From: Niabella yanshanensis
Lineage (GTDB): Bacteria; Bacteroidota; Bacteroidia; Chitinophagales; Chitinophagaceae
Assembly: GCF_034424215.1 (NCBI RefSeq)
Contig: NZ_CP139960.1
Coordinates: 4,402,001-4,466,000 of the forward strand
Direction of reading: 5' to 3'
Length of the DNA: 64,000 nucleotides
The translations under genes were made by a program, and so were the position numbers. The notes beneath the pieces were generated by a model that was not told the origin of the DNA, ran no database searches, and saw only the letters and a list, made by a program, of their open reading frames with translations. Position 1 is the first letter of the stretch. Each line of letters starts with the position of its first letter. Shown piece after piece: positions 26,671 to 35,710 of this stretch.

Positions 26671-28554
26671 CTAGTATCCAGGGTTTTGTACCAGTGCTGT
26701 ATTTTTATTCATCTCGTCGCGTGCAATAGGCGCAAAGTACATCTTGTTCACCCATTTCCGGTTTTCATGGGCCTCATCCGTTACAGGTGTGTAGGTATAG
26801 GTATACACATCCTCATCGTGCTTATAAGGGCTGGATTGCTGTTTGCCTGTTTTAAAAGTGCCTGTTATATTAATGAAGGTCACCTTTCTGCCAAGTGTTT
26901 CGGGAGCGATCAGCCAACGACGTGCATCATGATACCGTTGTTCCTCAAAGCTCATTTCTATTCGCTTTTCATGGCGATACCGGTCTTTGAGTGCCTGTCC
27001 CGTTTCGCTTGCCGGAATGGCCGGCATACCTGAACGAAACCGGATCCGGTTCAGCCAGGTTCGGGCAGCAGCTTCATCTCCAAGCTCCAGGCTGGCTTCT
27101 ATAAAATTAAAAACAACTTCAGTATACCTGATAAAGGGCCATGGAATTAATTGTTTGGTATTGGCTTCCGCAATTTTAGGGTCGGGGTCTGTAAATTTTC
27201 TTACATAATACCCTGTACGACTACCGTTCCAGTCTTCTATTGAACTGCTTCTTGTATCCAGCCCGTTAAAAGTTATTTTATTCCCCCCCTGCATCAGGTC
27301 ATATTTACCGGTCTGTATCTGGTTAGCCGGGTCCACGTTGCCCGACACCAGGTTCCTTGGCTTCCAATCTGCACCGTCATAAAGAATCGTAGCATAAAAG
27401 CGGGGATCACGGTTTTTGTAAGGTGCAGCCTTGTGTGCTGCGTTACTCCAGCTAAATGAAGTGCCATCCTCCATTTCAAAATCATCTACAAAAACACCTA
27501 TCGGCGTATTGCCCGCCCAGTTATGATATCCATTTGGTCCGTTGTATAAACCAATGCTTACACCTGCCCCGGTATTTACGTTCAGATTATAATAACGCCC
27601 CCAAATGATTTCGGAAGCAGCATTGGCATCCAATCCTAGCGCTTTACTATACCCGGCCATAGCTATAGACATATAATTTAGTTTGCCTTGTTCGGCCGGC
27701 ACTTTAGCGGCAAGGTCGAGTTTGTAACCAGTGCCCTGGCTCATAGCCTCCTGTGCTGCCTGTCTGGCTTTTTGCCATCTTTCTGTACGATTACCTCCTG
27801 CATAACCAAATAGCTCTGGTTTAGGATGGTTAGCCAGCTCGGGAATTTTGGTTGTAGCCAAAGGCAGATAATGGAGGTCGCTGGCTGCATACAAAAGCAC
27901 ACGTGATTTCAGTGCAGCAGCCGCCAGGCCACTGGTAAGGCCTTTGGCCATTTCCTTGTCATTAATAAGCCAAACAGCAGAGTCGCAGTCAGCCACTATA
28001 TAATTCACACACTCCTCGTAAGTATTTCGAGCAGCGCTGTAGTCTTCATCAAGTCCGTAAGTTTGGGTTATCAGCGGTACACCCCCGTAATATCTTAGTA
28101 ATTGCTGGTAAAAAAAGGCTCTTAAAAAATGTGCTTCCCCCTTCAACCGGTTGGCGAGCGCTGTATCAATTTTTGGATCAGCTAATTTTTCAAGGGTAAT
28201 ATTAGTAGCCCTGATCCCATTGTACAGGTTTTGCCACTGGTAACTTACCGGTACAGACCCTACGGCACTGGGACTGGCGCTTCCCTCATTTACGGTATTG
28301 ATATTACGGCCGGTATGGGTAAAAACAGCTTCATCGCTAAAGCTGGCCAGCATTTCTTCGGTAAACCCGCCCACACCCAGGTATTGGTTATATATGCCGG
28401 TTACAAAGGCTTCGGCCAGCGCCCCGTCTTGCCAGGTGGTTTCAGCCGGTACCTGGTCGGTTGGATTAATGTCAAGAAAGTCCTTTTGACAGCTGGTAAT
28501 TCCTGTTAATATCAGTATCGCTGCCGAACAGCATTGAATTATATATCGTTTCAT
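26671..28554 (-). CDS. SusD/RagB-family nutrient-binding outer membrane lipoprotein
   Basis: 627 residues from ATG 28554, giving the lipoprotein signal MKRYIIQCCSAAILILTGIT with the lipidated Cys in ITSC. SusD features follow: KDFLDINPTDQVP, TPR-like helices with LKGEAHFLRAFFYQQLLRYYGGVPL, and near the end RRWLIAPETLGRK and the conserved FEEQRYHDARRWL. It lies on the cell surface and hands a ligand to the SusC partner encoded 35 nt upstream. No glycosidase or peptidase is adjacent, so the substrate cannot be guessed. Confidence 0.92.
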   Translation of the reverse strand: MKRYIIQCCSAAILILTGITSCQKDFLDINPTDQVPAETTWQDGALAEAFVTGIYNQYLGVGGFTEEMLASFSDEAVFTHTGRNINTVNEGSASPSAVGSVPVSYQWQNLYNGIRATNITLEKLADPKIDTALANRLKGEAHFLRAFFYQQLLRYYGGVPLITQTYGLDEDYSAARNTYEECVNYIVADCDSAVWLINDKEMAKGLTSGLAAAALKSRVLLYAASDLHYLPLATTKIPELANHPKPELFGYAGGNRTERWQKARQAAQEAMSQGTGYKLDLAAKVPAEQGKLNYMSIAMAGYSKALGLDANAASEIIWGRYYNLNVNTGAGVSIGLYNGPNGYHNWAGNTPIGVFVDDFEMEDGTSFSWSNAAHKAAPYKNRDPRFYATILYDGADWKPRNLVSGNVDPANQIQTGKYDLMQGGNKITFNGLDTRSSSIEDWNGSRTGYYVRKFTDPDPKIAEANTKQLIPWPFIRYTEVVFNFIEASLELGDEAAARTWLNRIRFRSGMPAIPASETGQALKDRYRHEKRIEMSFEEQRYHDARRWLIAPETLGRKVTFINITGTFKTGKQQSSPYKHDEDVYTYTYTPVTDEAHENRKWVNKMYFAPIARDEMNKNTALVQNPGY

Positions 28555-28588
28555 TCGTAAAAGTTTATTGTTGGTGAGCAAATGGACC

Positions 28589-31500
28589 TTAAAAAGTTAC
28601 GGTTGCGCCTATGTTAAAAATCCTGGATTGGGGGTAGTATTGGCCATTGGTACTGGTGGCTTCCGGATCCCATAATTTCATTTTATCCCAGGTGGCAATA
28701 TTTTGCCCGTTGGCAAATATCCTTATGTTGCTTATCACATCTCTTATGCGTTCGGGCATATTAACTGAGTAACCCAGCTCCAGGTTCTTAAGTCGCAGGT
28801 AGTTGCTGCTGCGGAGGAAATAAGTGTTTCTTGCAGCGCCTCCACCGGTGTAATAGGTGTTTCCCCGGCTGGCAATGCGCGGATCAACACTGCTTTGATT
28901 ATCAACGGTCCACCTGTGGTCAAAAGAGTATTGCAGGTAATTGCCTATGTCGCCAGACTCTGTGCCAAAGAACAGCATACCACCCGCGGCGCCCTGAAAC
29001 ATAAAACTAAAATCAAGGTTACGATATCGCAGGCCTCCGTTAAAGCCCCCTGTAAATAACGGGTCGCGTGTTTTATCCAGGGCAACCATATCGTCTGCAG
29101 TTATTTTATTATCGCCATTATAATCTTTCAGTCTCATGTCGCCAGGCCTGAGATTATTGGTAAGTGCCGAATAGTCGATCGTGTTGGCTTCAACAGCCGC
29201 CTGATTTTCGAAGACGCCATCATACAGGTAAGCAACTATAGTATAACCACTGGTTCCATAGGGCTTACCCGTAGTGCGCTGCCACTCAGGTACGCCGGCC
29301 GGCTCGCTGGAGTAGAGCACTTTGTTTTTGGCATAGCCTCCATTAATGCTCAGGTTATAACTGATGTCCCCAATATTATCGCTCCACGATACTTTAAATT
29401 CACCGCCCCGGTTAGACATTTTTCCTTTATTGGTAGGAGGAAGCATATTGGCAATACCGCTGCTTTGCGGCACCAGTCCCGTTTCAGCTATAAGAGCCCG
29501 CTCCCTTAAGTTATAAAAATAATCCAGTTCTATGGCTAAGCGGTTATTTAAAAATGCGGCATCTAAGCCAATATTAGTGTTGTTGCCAATTTCCCATGTA
29601 AAGTTTTGGTTGGCTACCCTTGTTTCGTAAAGCGCCTGAACTACTGCATCGTTCAGCACATAATTGATAAACGGATAAGAAGATATGAATTGATATTCAG
29701 CCAGGTTACCGCCAAAATAAGGTTCGGCGCCCATCTGGCCCCAGGAGCCGCGTATCTTCAAATTGTCGATAAATGGCACATGTTCTTTGAAGAATTTTTC
29801 TTCCGAGATACGCCAGCCGGCAGTTACCCCGGGGAAAAAGCCGAAGCGTTTGTTAGGTGGAAAGATATAGGAGCCGTCATAACGCCATAGAAACTCAAAA
29901 AGATACTTCTGCTGATAATTATAACCAACACGTCCAAAATAGCTTAAACGGGCTCTTCTGTAAGAACCTCCGCCATTATTTTTTTCCAGGTCACCCCCTG
30001 CAGACATGACGTCGATGGAGTTGGAAAGAAAATATCTTCTAAAAGCGTTGAATCCTTCGTAGTCTTCTGTTTCGCGTTGTACACCGGCAAGAAAATTCAG
30101 GGTGTGATCGCCAAATGTACGATCATAATTTAACAACCCCGAGAGGTTGATGTTCAGCGTGTTTTCTGTCCACTGGTTCAACCTTGGGTCTGTAAAAGGC
30201 GAACGCAATTCTTTGGTGAGTTGGGGTGTAACGCCATCTGATTCATAAGATGATTTATCCCAGGAGTATAGATACCAGGGTGTTTCAAAGCGTTTTTGAT
30301 TTTTGAAATATTTATCTACTGCAGCAGTACCGGTCAGCTTCAATCCTTTAACACCGGGGATCAGAATTTCCAGCTTGCCTGTAGACTGAATATAGTCGCG
30401 CTTATCGCGGTCATAACCGGTTTGATTGGTGGCAATCACTACGGGGTTCTGACCATACTCAATATCTCTTCCGGGTAATCCATTCGGCCAGACGGCCGGC
30501 TCATTGGGTTTGCCCCGCATCAGCATACGGAAGATGTCTCCTGCTGTTTCAGTAGGGAAAAACCGGTACTCTTCCCGGCCTACGATACCCAGCTGAAGGT
30601 TCATGTATTTATTGATCTTCGCGTCAAGATTTAATCTAAGGTCATATTGTTTATATCCTGTTGCCGAATTTTTATAATAGGCATCCTGGTTCTGATAACC
30701 AAGAGAGCCCAGGTATTTTACATTTTCAGATCCACCCGAAAGTTGAACATAGTGGCGCGATTGGGGCGACCATTTCTTAAATGTTGCATCAAACCAGTTG
30801 GTGTTCGGATGTCCCCAGGGATCTGAACCGTCACGGTACTTTTGCATGTCTTCCGGAAAAAAGCCTGTAGGAGAGTTGATGACTGCGTTATTATCCGGCC
30901 TGGTGTAGGTGCCGGTATTGATCAGCGCATCGTATGCCGCTTTCCATTGATCGGGCGGCAGGCTGTTTTCATATACAGCCAGCTCATTTCTAAGTATTCC
31001 GTACTCAACGGCATCGGTTAATTTGGGAATCACAGTAGGCTGCGCCCAACCCTGGTTAAATGTATAAGACAGGTTAGGCTTACCACTTTTTCCTCTTTTG
31101 GTTGTAATCAATATAACACCATTGGCAGCCCTCGATCCATAGATAGCTGCAGAAGCATCTTTAAGAACCGACATGCTTTCAATGTCATTGGGATTCAGGC
31201 GTTCCATACCGCCTTCCCGGTCGGGTACTCCGTCAATTACAACGAGTGCAGATGAATTACCTATCGAATTGGTGCCCCTGATCCTTATGGTGGACCCGTC
31301 ATACCCCGGTTCCCCGCTGCCGTTTAAGGCTGTAATACCAGGCAATCTTCCGGCGAGGGAGTTGGTAAGATTAAGTGTGGGCGTTTTGGCTAATTCTGAA
31401 CCTTTTACATCAGCTACAGCACCCGTAAGGGTTACTTTTTTTTGCGTGCCGTAACCTACAACTACTACTTCGTCCAGGTTGGCCGCCAAGGGTTCCAAGT

Positions 31501-31804
31501 CAATGGTGATGTTGGTTTGACCATTAACAGGTACTTCTTTTTTAAGATAGCTCACATGCGAAATTTCCAGCACGCTTTCTGCAGTAGCTTCAATGGAAAA
31601 ACCACCGCTACTATCTGTTGCTGCAGTTGTTGCCGCTCCTTTTATTTTAACTGAAGCGCCTATAACGGGCTGACCCTTGGATGTTACCCAGCCTTTAACT
31701 GTTTGAGCGTTTGAACTAAAAGAACATAAGATAAGAAGGATTAAAATAATAGAACCCCTGGGGCATAAGGAGTTGCCCCGCATAATGCAAGTTTTTCGTT
31801 TCAT
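28589..31804 (-). CDS. SusC/RagA TonB-linked outer membrane transporter
   Basis: 1071 residues. A signal peptide is followed by a carboxypeptidase-D-regulatory-like domain (KGWVTSKGQPVIGASVKIKG, about 35-110) and the SusC signature LDEVVVVGYGTQKKVTLTGA. The plug domain then has VVIDGVPDREGGMERLNPND and SVLKDASAAIYGSRAANGV, and a long beta-barrel ends in SRIFNIGATVTF. It imports large nutrients using TonB energy. Paired with SusD. There is no anti-sigma/sigma or hybrid regulator beside the pair, so regulation is not evident. The start could also be the internal ATG at 31783. Confidence 0.93.
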   Translation of the reverse strand: MKRKTCIMRGNSLCPRGSIILILLILCSFSSNAQTVKGWVTSKGQPVIGASVKIKGAATTAATDSSGGFSIEATAESVLEISHVSYLKKEVPVNGQTNITIDLEPLAANLDEVVVVGYGTQKKVTLTGAVADVKGSELAKTPTLNLTNSLAGRLPGITALNGSGEPGYDGSTIRIRGTNSIGNSSALVVIDGVPDREGGMERLNPNDIESMSVLKDASAAIYGSRAANGVILITTKRGKSGKPNLSYTFNQGWAQPTVIPKLTDAVEYGILRNELAVYENSLPPDQWKAAYDALINTGTYTRPDNNAVINSPTGFFPEDMQKYRDGSDPWGHPNTNWFDATFKKWSPQSRHYVQLSGGSENVKYLGSLGYQNQDAYYKNSATGYKQYDLRLNLDAKINKYMNLQLGIVGREEYRFFPTETAGDIFRMLMRGKPNEPAVWPNGLPGRDIEYGQNPVVIATNQTGYDRDKRDYIQSTGKLEILIPGVKGLKLTGTAAVDKYFKNQKRFETPWYLYSWDKSSYESDGVTPQLTKELRSPFTDPRLNQWTENTLNINLSGLLNYDRTFGDHTLNFLAGVQRETEDYEGFNAFRRYFLSNSIDVMSAGGDLEKNNGGGSYRRARLSYFGRVGYNYQQKYLFEFLWRYDGSYIFPPNKRFGFFPGVTAGWRISEEKFFKEHVPFIDNLKIRGSWGQMGAEPYFGGNLAEYQFISSYPFINYVLNDAVVQALYETRVANQNFTWEIGNNTNIGLDAAFLNNRLAIELDYFYNLRERALIAETGLVPQSSGIANMLPPTNKGKMSNRGGEFKVSWSDNIGDISYNLSINGGYAKNKVLYSSEPAGVPEWQRTTGKPYGTSGYTIVAYLYDGVFENQAAVEANTIDYSALTNNLRPGDMRLKDYNGDNKITADDMVALDKTRDPLFTGGFNGGLRYRNLDFSFMFQGAAGGMLFFGTESGDIGNYLQYSFDHRWTVDNQSSVDPRIASRGNTYYTGGGAARNTYFLRSSNYLRLKNLELGYSVNMPERIRDVISNIRIFANGQNIATWDKMKLWDPEATSTNGQYYPQSRIFNIGATVTF

Positions 31805-32017
31805 GAAACAAGCTGTTTTCGTTTAAAAATGGTTTAGATACTCATGTAATTGGAGCAACGGCAGCAAACATTTATCCGAACTGGATATTTTAAAGAATTG
31901 TTTTCTTAAAAAAAAGTGAATATTGTTGGCGGAGTTTATTAATACCGGCAGGCATGTTTTGGTACGGGGTTTGTTTAGACAAGTGTGAATTTATTTTTTA
32001 ATCAAATCCCGAATCTT

Positions 32018-32398
32018 ATGAAATCAATTTTGAAAATGCTTGGTGTGGTGCTTTTTGCATCTTTTGTATTTACGGCGTGCAGCAAAGACGATGATCCTGC
32101 CGACAATCGCTTTTTTGTAGGTACATATAACGGAAAGGTTACCTATACTGGTGACGGTGATGATGTATCTAATACGAATGGTTCAGTTACAGTGGTAAAA
32201 GGCGGTTCTGCAACAACTTATAATTTCAAGTTTTCTGATGGAATACCTGATATTAATAATGTAGAATTCAGGCAGAGCGGCGATAATACCTGGGTTAGTA
32301 CAGGTGAATTAGCCGGCCTGATTAATGTTACTAATAATAAGTTAGTTATTGGCGTTACTAAAAACGGTAATACATGGACAGCCGATTGTAGCAGATAG
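32018..32398 (+). CDS. Small lipoprotein of unknown function
   Basis: 126 residues from ATG 32018. The signal MKSILKMLGVVLFASFVFTA leads to a lipobox Cys followed by SKDDDPADN, the charged spacer that marks surface or outer membrane lipoproteins in this phylum. The rest is Gly/Asn/Thr-rich with alternating beta-strand-like pattern (GTYNGKVTYTGDGDD, SVTVVKGGSATTYNFKFSDG), resembling small immunoglobulin- or lipocalin-like lipoproteins. No known family was recognised. It converges on the tryptophan-rich protein gene, sharing a terminator. Confidence 0.7.
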   Translation: MKSILKMLGVVLFASFVFTACSKDDDPADNRFFVGTYNGKVTYTGDGDDVSNTNGSVTVVKGGSATTYNFKFSDGIPDINNVEFRQSGDNTWVSTGELAGLINVTNNKLVIGVTKNGNTWTADCSR

Positions 32399-32414
32399 AA
32401 ATTTTAATATTGTT

Positions 32415-32447
32415 AAAAGCCCGTGACTTGAAATCACGGGCTTTTTT
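32415..32447. terminator. Bidirectional terminator between convergent genes
   Basis: Stem AGCCCGTGA (32418-32426) pairs with TCACGGGCT (32434-32442), flanked by AAA on the left and TTTTTT on the right, so it can serve both strands. The same stem is used after atpC. Confidence 0.88.
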
Positions 32448-32462
32448 GCTATAGCGCCTATG

Positions 32463-32861
32463 CTACTTATTCGTCCAAAGGGTCCATTTTTTATCAAACT
32501 TGTACCACTTACCGTCACTTCCTTCCCATTTCCATTCGGGTACTTCACTCCATTGTGTACCATCTGTACTCCAAACCAATTTGCCTTCGTGAATCTTTAG
32601 CCATTTGCCGTCCTTATCAGTCCAGCTTTGACTTTCAACTTCAGCCCATTTGGTTCCGTCGGTGCTCCACCATAATTTAGCTGACTTGTCCAACTTATAC
32701 CAGTAGGTGTTGTCTTCAATGGAGCCTGCCCAGGTTTGCGTTTTCGATTTTACCCAATCGGCGCTTACTTTATATACAACAGGAGTAGTGCTTAAATCAG
32801 CGGCCTGCGCGACAGTAGTGATACCGCCAAGAAGAGCCAGTGCGAAAAATATTCTTTTCAT
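32463..32861 (-). CDS. Secreted tryptophan-rich repeat protein
   Basis: 132 residues. The signal peptide is MKRIFFALALLGGITTVAQA. The mature chain contains all 15 tryptophans of the protein and three imperfect repeats of about 32 residues: WAGSIEDNTYWYKLDKSAK, then WTDKDGKWLKIHEGKLVW and WEGSDGKWYKFDKKWTLW. Copies of STDGTKWAEV/STDGTQWSEV separate them. No cysteine is present. No family was recognised; the pattern suggests a repeated small beta fold with exposed Trp, possibly for binding carbohydrate, but that is inference. It precedes two ferritin-like genes on the far side of a palindrome. Confidence 0.68.
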   Translation of the reverse strand: MKRIFFALALLGGITTVAQAADLSTTPVVYKVSADWVKSKTQTWAGSIEDNTYWYKLDKSAKLWWSTDGTKWAEVESQSWTDKDGKWLKIHEGKLVWSTDGTQWSEVPEWKWEGSDGKWYKFDKKWTLWTNK

Positions 32862-32894
32862 TGCTTGATATTTAAAAAGTTAATAAGAGATGTG

Positions 32895-32920
32895 CTTTAG
32901 ATTATAATTATAATCTAAAG
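32895..32920. terminator. Perfect 26-bp palindrome across a stop codon
   Basis: The arm CTTTAGATTATAA is followed immediately by its exact reverse complement. The stop codon of the ferritin-like gene (32908-32910) is at the centre. Very AT-rich with no T-run, so a terminator role is uncertain. Confidence 0.4.
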
Positions 32921-33816
32921 GCAGGTTTAAGAAACAGGTTGGCAATAGTAACCACATTCGCAGTAGCCAGTGGCTCGTCAAAGCTCTCTGCCGCTGCTGC
33001 CTGGGTAACGCCTGCAGCTATATTGGTAATAGGTACGGTTGCCTGTGTTGTATTTTGCTCGCCTGCATAAACCGCATCTGCAGGTGCAACGCCCGTATCA
33101 TTGCCATTAGCGGTATAAGTGATCCATGGCTTAATAGTAAGGCCTGCTCCGGCGGCCATCTGGCGTAAATGAGAGGCGTGGCGTGCTTCAACGGCATGTA
33201 TTTGCAAAGCCGCTGTCAGTACCACCTGGTTGCCTTTCAGAAATCCTGCCTGGCCTTTGTAAGCACGTACTCCTGTATCTTCAAATGCTGTCGCAACTTT
33301 GAGAAAGGTTGCATAATTGGTATATACATCTGCAAAGGTTCCGCCCGAGTTGTAGCTGTTATTCGCATTATAAGTACCGCCTGCTCTGAAGTCAAAATTG
33401 GTATAGGCCAGCTCAGGTCGTGCCGCACTACCTAATACCGCCTTTAAAAAATCGACATGTGCTTTTTCGTGATCGCGGATCGTAGTGATTGCCTGTAATG
33501 CAGCAGCACTTGGAAAATTAAATGTAACATCTTTTACCGATGAAGCAGGGTCTTTGCCTACAACAGTATGGTTGTAAAAATGAAATTCGAGGTATTCCAA
33601 CGTCAAGGCAAAGTTCAGCACATCGTTCACGCTTCTGTTGCCTGACTGCCCATAGGCTTTTGTAAACATCGAACTTAATGCAAGTGGTAATGCGGCCAGG
33701 GATATTTTCCGGCCAGCATTGTAAAAATCTTTCATTATGCGTCTGCGCGGACTAAGCCTGTCATAGATGTCTTCATCTACTTTTTCAATTTCGCTTAATA
33801 TATTCAGGATATTCAT
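32908..33816 (-). CDS. Ferritin-like domain protein (exported)
   Basis: 302 residues. After a charged N-terminus there is a signal-like segment AGRKISLAALPLALSSMF ending AYGQS. The four-helix ferritin-like core has diiron-type ligands: Glu in LEYLEFHFYNHTV, ExxH in RDHEKAHVDFLK, Glu in AFEDTGVRAYKG and ExxxH-like VEARHASHLR. It fits the Ferritin_2/desiccation-related group. Function unknown; oxidase or stress roles are proposed for relatives. A paralogous gene lies 18 nt upstream. Confidence 0.84.
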   Translation of the reverse strand: MNILNILSEIEKVDEDIYDRLSPRRRIMKDFYNAGRKISLAALPLALSSMFTKAYGQSGNRSVNDVLNFALTLEYLEFHFYNHTVVGKDPASSVKDVTFNFPSAAALQAITTIRDHEKAHVDFLKAVLGSAARPELAYTNFDFRAGGTYNANNSYNSGGTFADVYTNYATFLKVATAFEDTGVRAYKGQAGFLKGNQVVLTAALQIHAVEARHASHLRQMAAGAGLTIKPWITYTANGNDTGVAPADAVYAGEQNTTQATVPITNIAAGVTQAAAAESFDEPLATANVVTIANLFLKPAFRL

Positions 33817-33834
33817 GATTGTAAGGTTTTAAGG

Positions 33835-34560
33835 TTAAAAAACATTTTTAACATCGATCTTGGTTTTGATATAAGTGGCCGCAATAGGAAGCACTTTGCT
33901 GGGAGGCAATGCGGCGTCAAGTCCCTTTGAATTATCTGCGCCCAAAGCGGTTAAACTATTAAGGTCAGAGAAAGATCCGTTCGATATCTGGTCTCTGATC
34001 CATGCAGCATGCCTGGCTTCCACGGAAACGATCTGGCCTGCTATTACCAGGTAAGCTTCCGTCATTATTTTATAGCCTGCTCCATTGTAGGCAGCTACGC
34101 CCAAATCTTCAAATGCTTTTGCAGTAGCCAACACACTGTCTTTGCTGGAAAAATTAACTGACGAGAAATCAACTTCGAGATTTCCGATAGCATTGCTACC
34201 TAACGCCTTTTTAAAGAATTCGCGGTGCGCAATTTCGTGGAGTTTAATGTCATTAAAGAAGGCGTTTTGAGAAGCACTAAATACGGAAGAAGACTTGGCT
34301 ACTACTTCCGTATAAAAAGCGGCTTCCAGCTGTTCCAGCGCGTAAGCATAGTTAAGAATACCTATGTCATCTTTAAAGTCCAATGTAGCACCTCCATTTT
34401 TATTACCATCTCTAAACTGGTCGTACCAGTCATTATGGCCGCAGGAAGAAAGAACTGCTGCACCCGCGGTTCCCAAACCCAGGGCAGAAAGAAATTTTCT
34501 TCGGTTGTAACCTTCTTTACCGGAACCGGCAGTGGTAAGGTTTGCTTGTTCTGATTTCAT
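33835..34560 (-). CDS. Ferritin-like domain protein with Tat-type signal
   Basis: 241 residues. The signal NRRKFLSALGLGTAGAAVLSS has the twin-arginine motif and ends at a Cys that fits a lipobox, so export folded via Tat and lipidation are likely. Diiron-type ligands are Glu in LEQLEAAFYTE, ExxH in LHEIAHREFFKK, Glu in AFEDLGVAAYNG and VEARHAAWIRD. Tat export suits a metal-loaded protein. It is 18 nt upstream of the second ferritin-like gene, and the two form an operon. An ECF sigma/anti-sigma pair precedes it. Confidence 0.85.
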   Translation of the reverse strand: MKSEQANLTTAGSGKEGYNRRKFLSALGLGTAGAAVLSSCGHNDWYDQFRDGNKNGGATLDFKDDIGILNYAYALEQLEAAFYTEVVAKSSSVFSASQNAFFNDIKLHEIAHREFFKKALGSNAIGNLEVDFSSVNFSSKDSVLATAKAFEDLGVAAYNGAGYKIMTEAYLVIAGQIVSVEARHAAWIRDQISNGSFSDLNSLTALGADNSKGLDAALPPSKVLPIAATYIKTKIDVKNVF

Positions 34561-34672
34561 AATATTTGATTTTTGATTGGGGAATGGTTTTGGGTACTTA
34601 CAGGTGCCCTTTCATAAGTAAATACGAGATGTTATGAAATGCGGATTTCTTTTTTAAGAAAATATTTAAGAG

Positions 34673-34721
34673 GGAATAGTGAATAGGTAATAGAGAGAAG
34701 AGATAAGGAATGGCAGTGAAT
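34673..34721. repeat. 7-nt-periodic degenerate repeat
   Basis: Successive heptamers GGAATAG, TGAATAG, GTAATAG, AGAGAAG, AGATAAG, GAATGGC, AGTGAAT. It occupies part of the 337-bp gap (34561-34897) between the ferritin-like operon and the anti-sigma gene; otherwise this gap holds only the terminator at 34803 and no coding sequence. Confidence 0.6.
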
Positions 34722-34802
34722 AGTTCCAGCAGACAGGACTAACTAAAACTTAAATGCGAACCGATTGATATTAAAGATTGGTGTGGCAGCCTTATAAGAA
34801 AA

Positions 34803-34826
34803 GGGGCTGCCCAAACCTGCAGCCCC
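34803..34826 (-). terminator. Terminator after the anti-sigma gene
   Basis: GGGGCTGC (34803-34810) pairs with GCAGCCCC (34819-34826); the minus strand then reads TTTTCTT. A competing partner GGCAGCC at 34785-34791 can pair with GGCTGCC (34805-34811) instead. Confidence 0.7.
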
Positions 34827-34897
34827 AATACTGATATGTCACTCTTACCATGACCGATATTATCTACGGGAAATAAAAGGAAACGGATTCGGAAAAA

Positions 34898-35710
34898 TTA
34901 AATTTTGCCCATTACATATAACTGCTCCAGGTTAGGAGTGGGGCTTCCGCCTTCATTTTCGAGCGTAATGGCGAATGCCTGGGCGTTTTGTATATTTTTC
35001 AGTTTGCAAACAGTATTACAATCTCCCAGTACGCCGGCGTCTATAGGCTTTCCATCCATTAAAGCCCAAAGCTGGTACTGCTTGCCCTTAGGCGCCTGGG
35101 GCAGGGCTTTGGCTACCAGGTAAACGTCCTTGCTATTCTTGTTCCAATATACTACAGCCTGACTTGATTCTTTGCCGGCAACGCCGCTCAGGGCCACCTT
35201 TAGCATATCAGGGCCTGAGATCAGCTGCATGTTTTTATCCAGCTCATCGAGCCTGGTTTGAATAGTATTATTGTTAGCGTACAGCTGGTCGCGCTGCAAA
35301 GCTAACTGGCGATTTTCGGCTTCGAGATTTTTGTATCGGTTATAAGTGTAAATATTAAATCCGGCACTGATTACAAAAAGGATTACAGCCGCCGCGGCCA
35401 GGTATTTGATCAATGGCGTTTTGCCACCACTTTCAGGTAGTACTACTTTCGGATCTTCAGTTATCGGTGCAGGTTCAGCATTCGGTTTTAAACCCAGCTT
35501 ATCAAATAAGTTAGCCTTAATATCGGAGTGCACAGGCACAGCGTTTTGTGTAGCAGACCTTTCCAGCTCCTGCTCAAACAAGCTTATTGCTTGTTCAATC
35601 TCAGGGTGCTGCATACGAAGTTGTTCCAGCTCGGCTCTTTCCTCAGCATCTGCCAGGCCTAACACATAACTTTCAATTATGCCACTTTGTATGTACTCCT
35701 TTATGTTCAT
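34898..35710 (-). CDS. Anti-sigma factor, RskA-like
   Basis: 270 residues. A cytoplasmic N-terminal region (SGIIESYVLGLADAEERAEL) that would bind the sigma factor is followed by one membrane segment (KYLAAAAVILFVISAGFNIY, about residue 105-125), a coiled-coil stretch, and the C-terminal RskA domain (VVYWNKNSKDVYLVAKALP and KQYQLWALMDGKPIDAGVLG). The gene overlaps the sigma factor gene by 4 bp. It probably holds the sigma factor inactive at the inner membrane until a signal releases it; the signal is unknown. Confidence 0.88.
   Translation of the reverse strand: MNIKEYIQSGIIESYVLGLADAEERAELEQLRMQHPEIEQAISLFEQELERSATQNAVPVHSDIKANLFDKLGLKPNAEPAPITEDPKVVLPESGGKTPLIKYLAAAAVILFVISAGFNIYTYNRYKNLEAENRQLALQRDQLYANNNTIQTRLDELDKNMQLISGPDMLKVALSGVAGKESSQAVVYWNKNSKDVYLVAKALPQAPKGKQYQLWALMDGKPIDAGVLGDCNTVCKLKNIQNAQAFAITLENEGGSPTPNLEQLYVMGKI

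Noticed and set aside
26671-31804. SusC/SusD pair as a polysaccharide utilisation locus
   Set aside because: No glycoside hydrolase, lyase, peptidase or dedicated regulator is adjacent, so no locus could be claimed.
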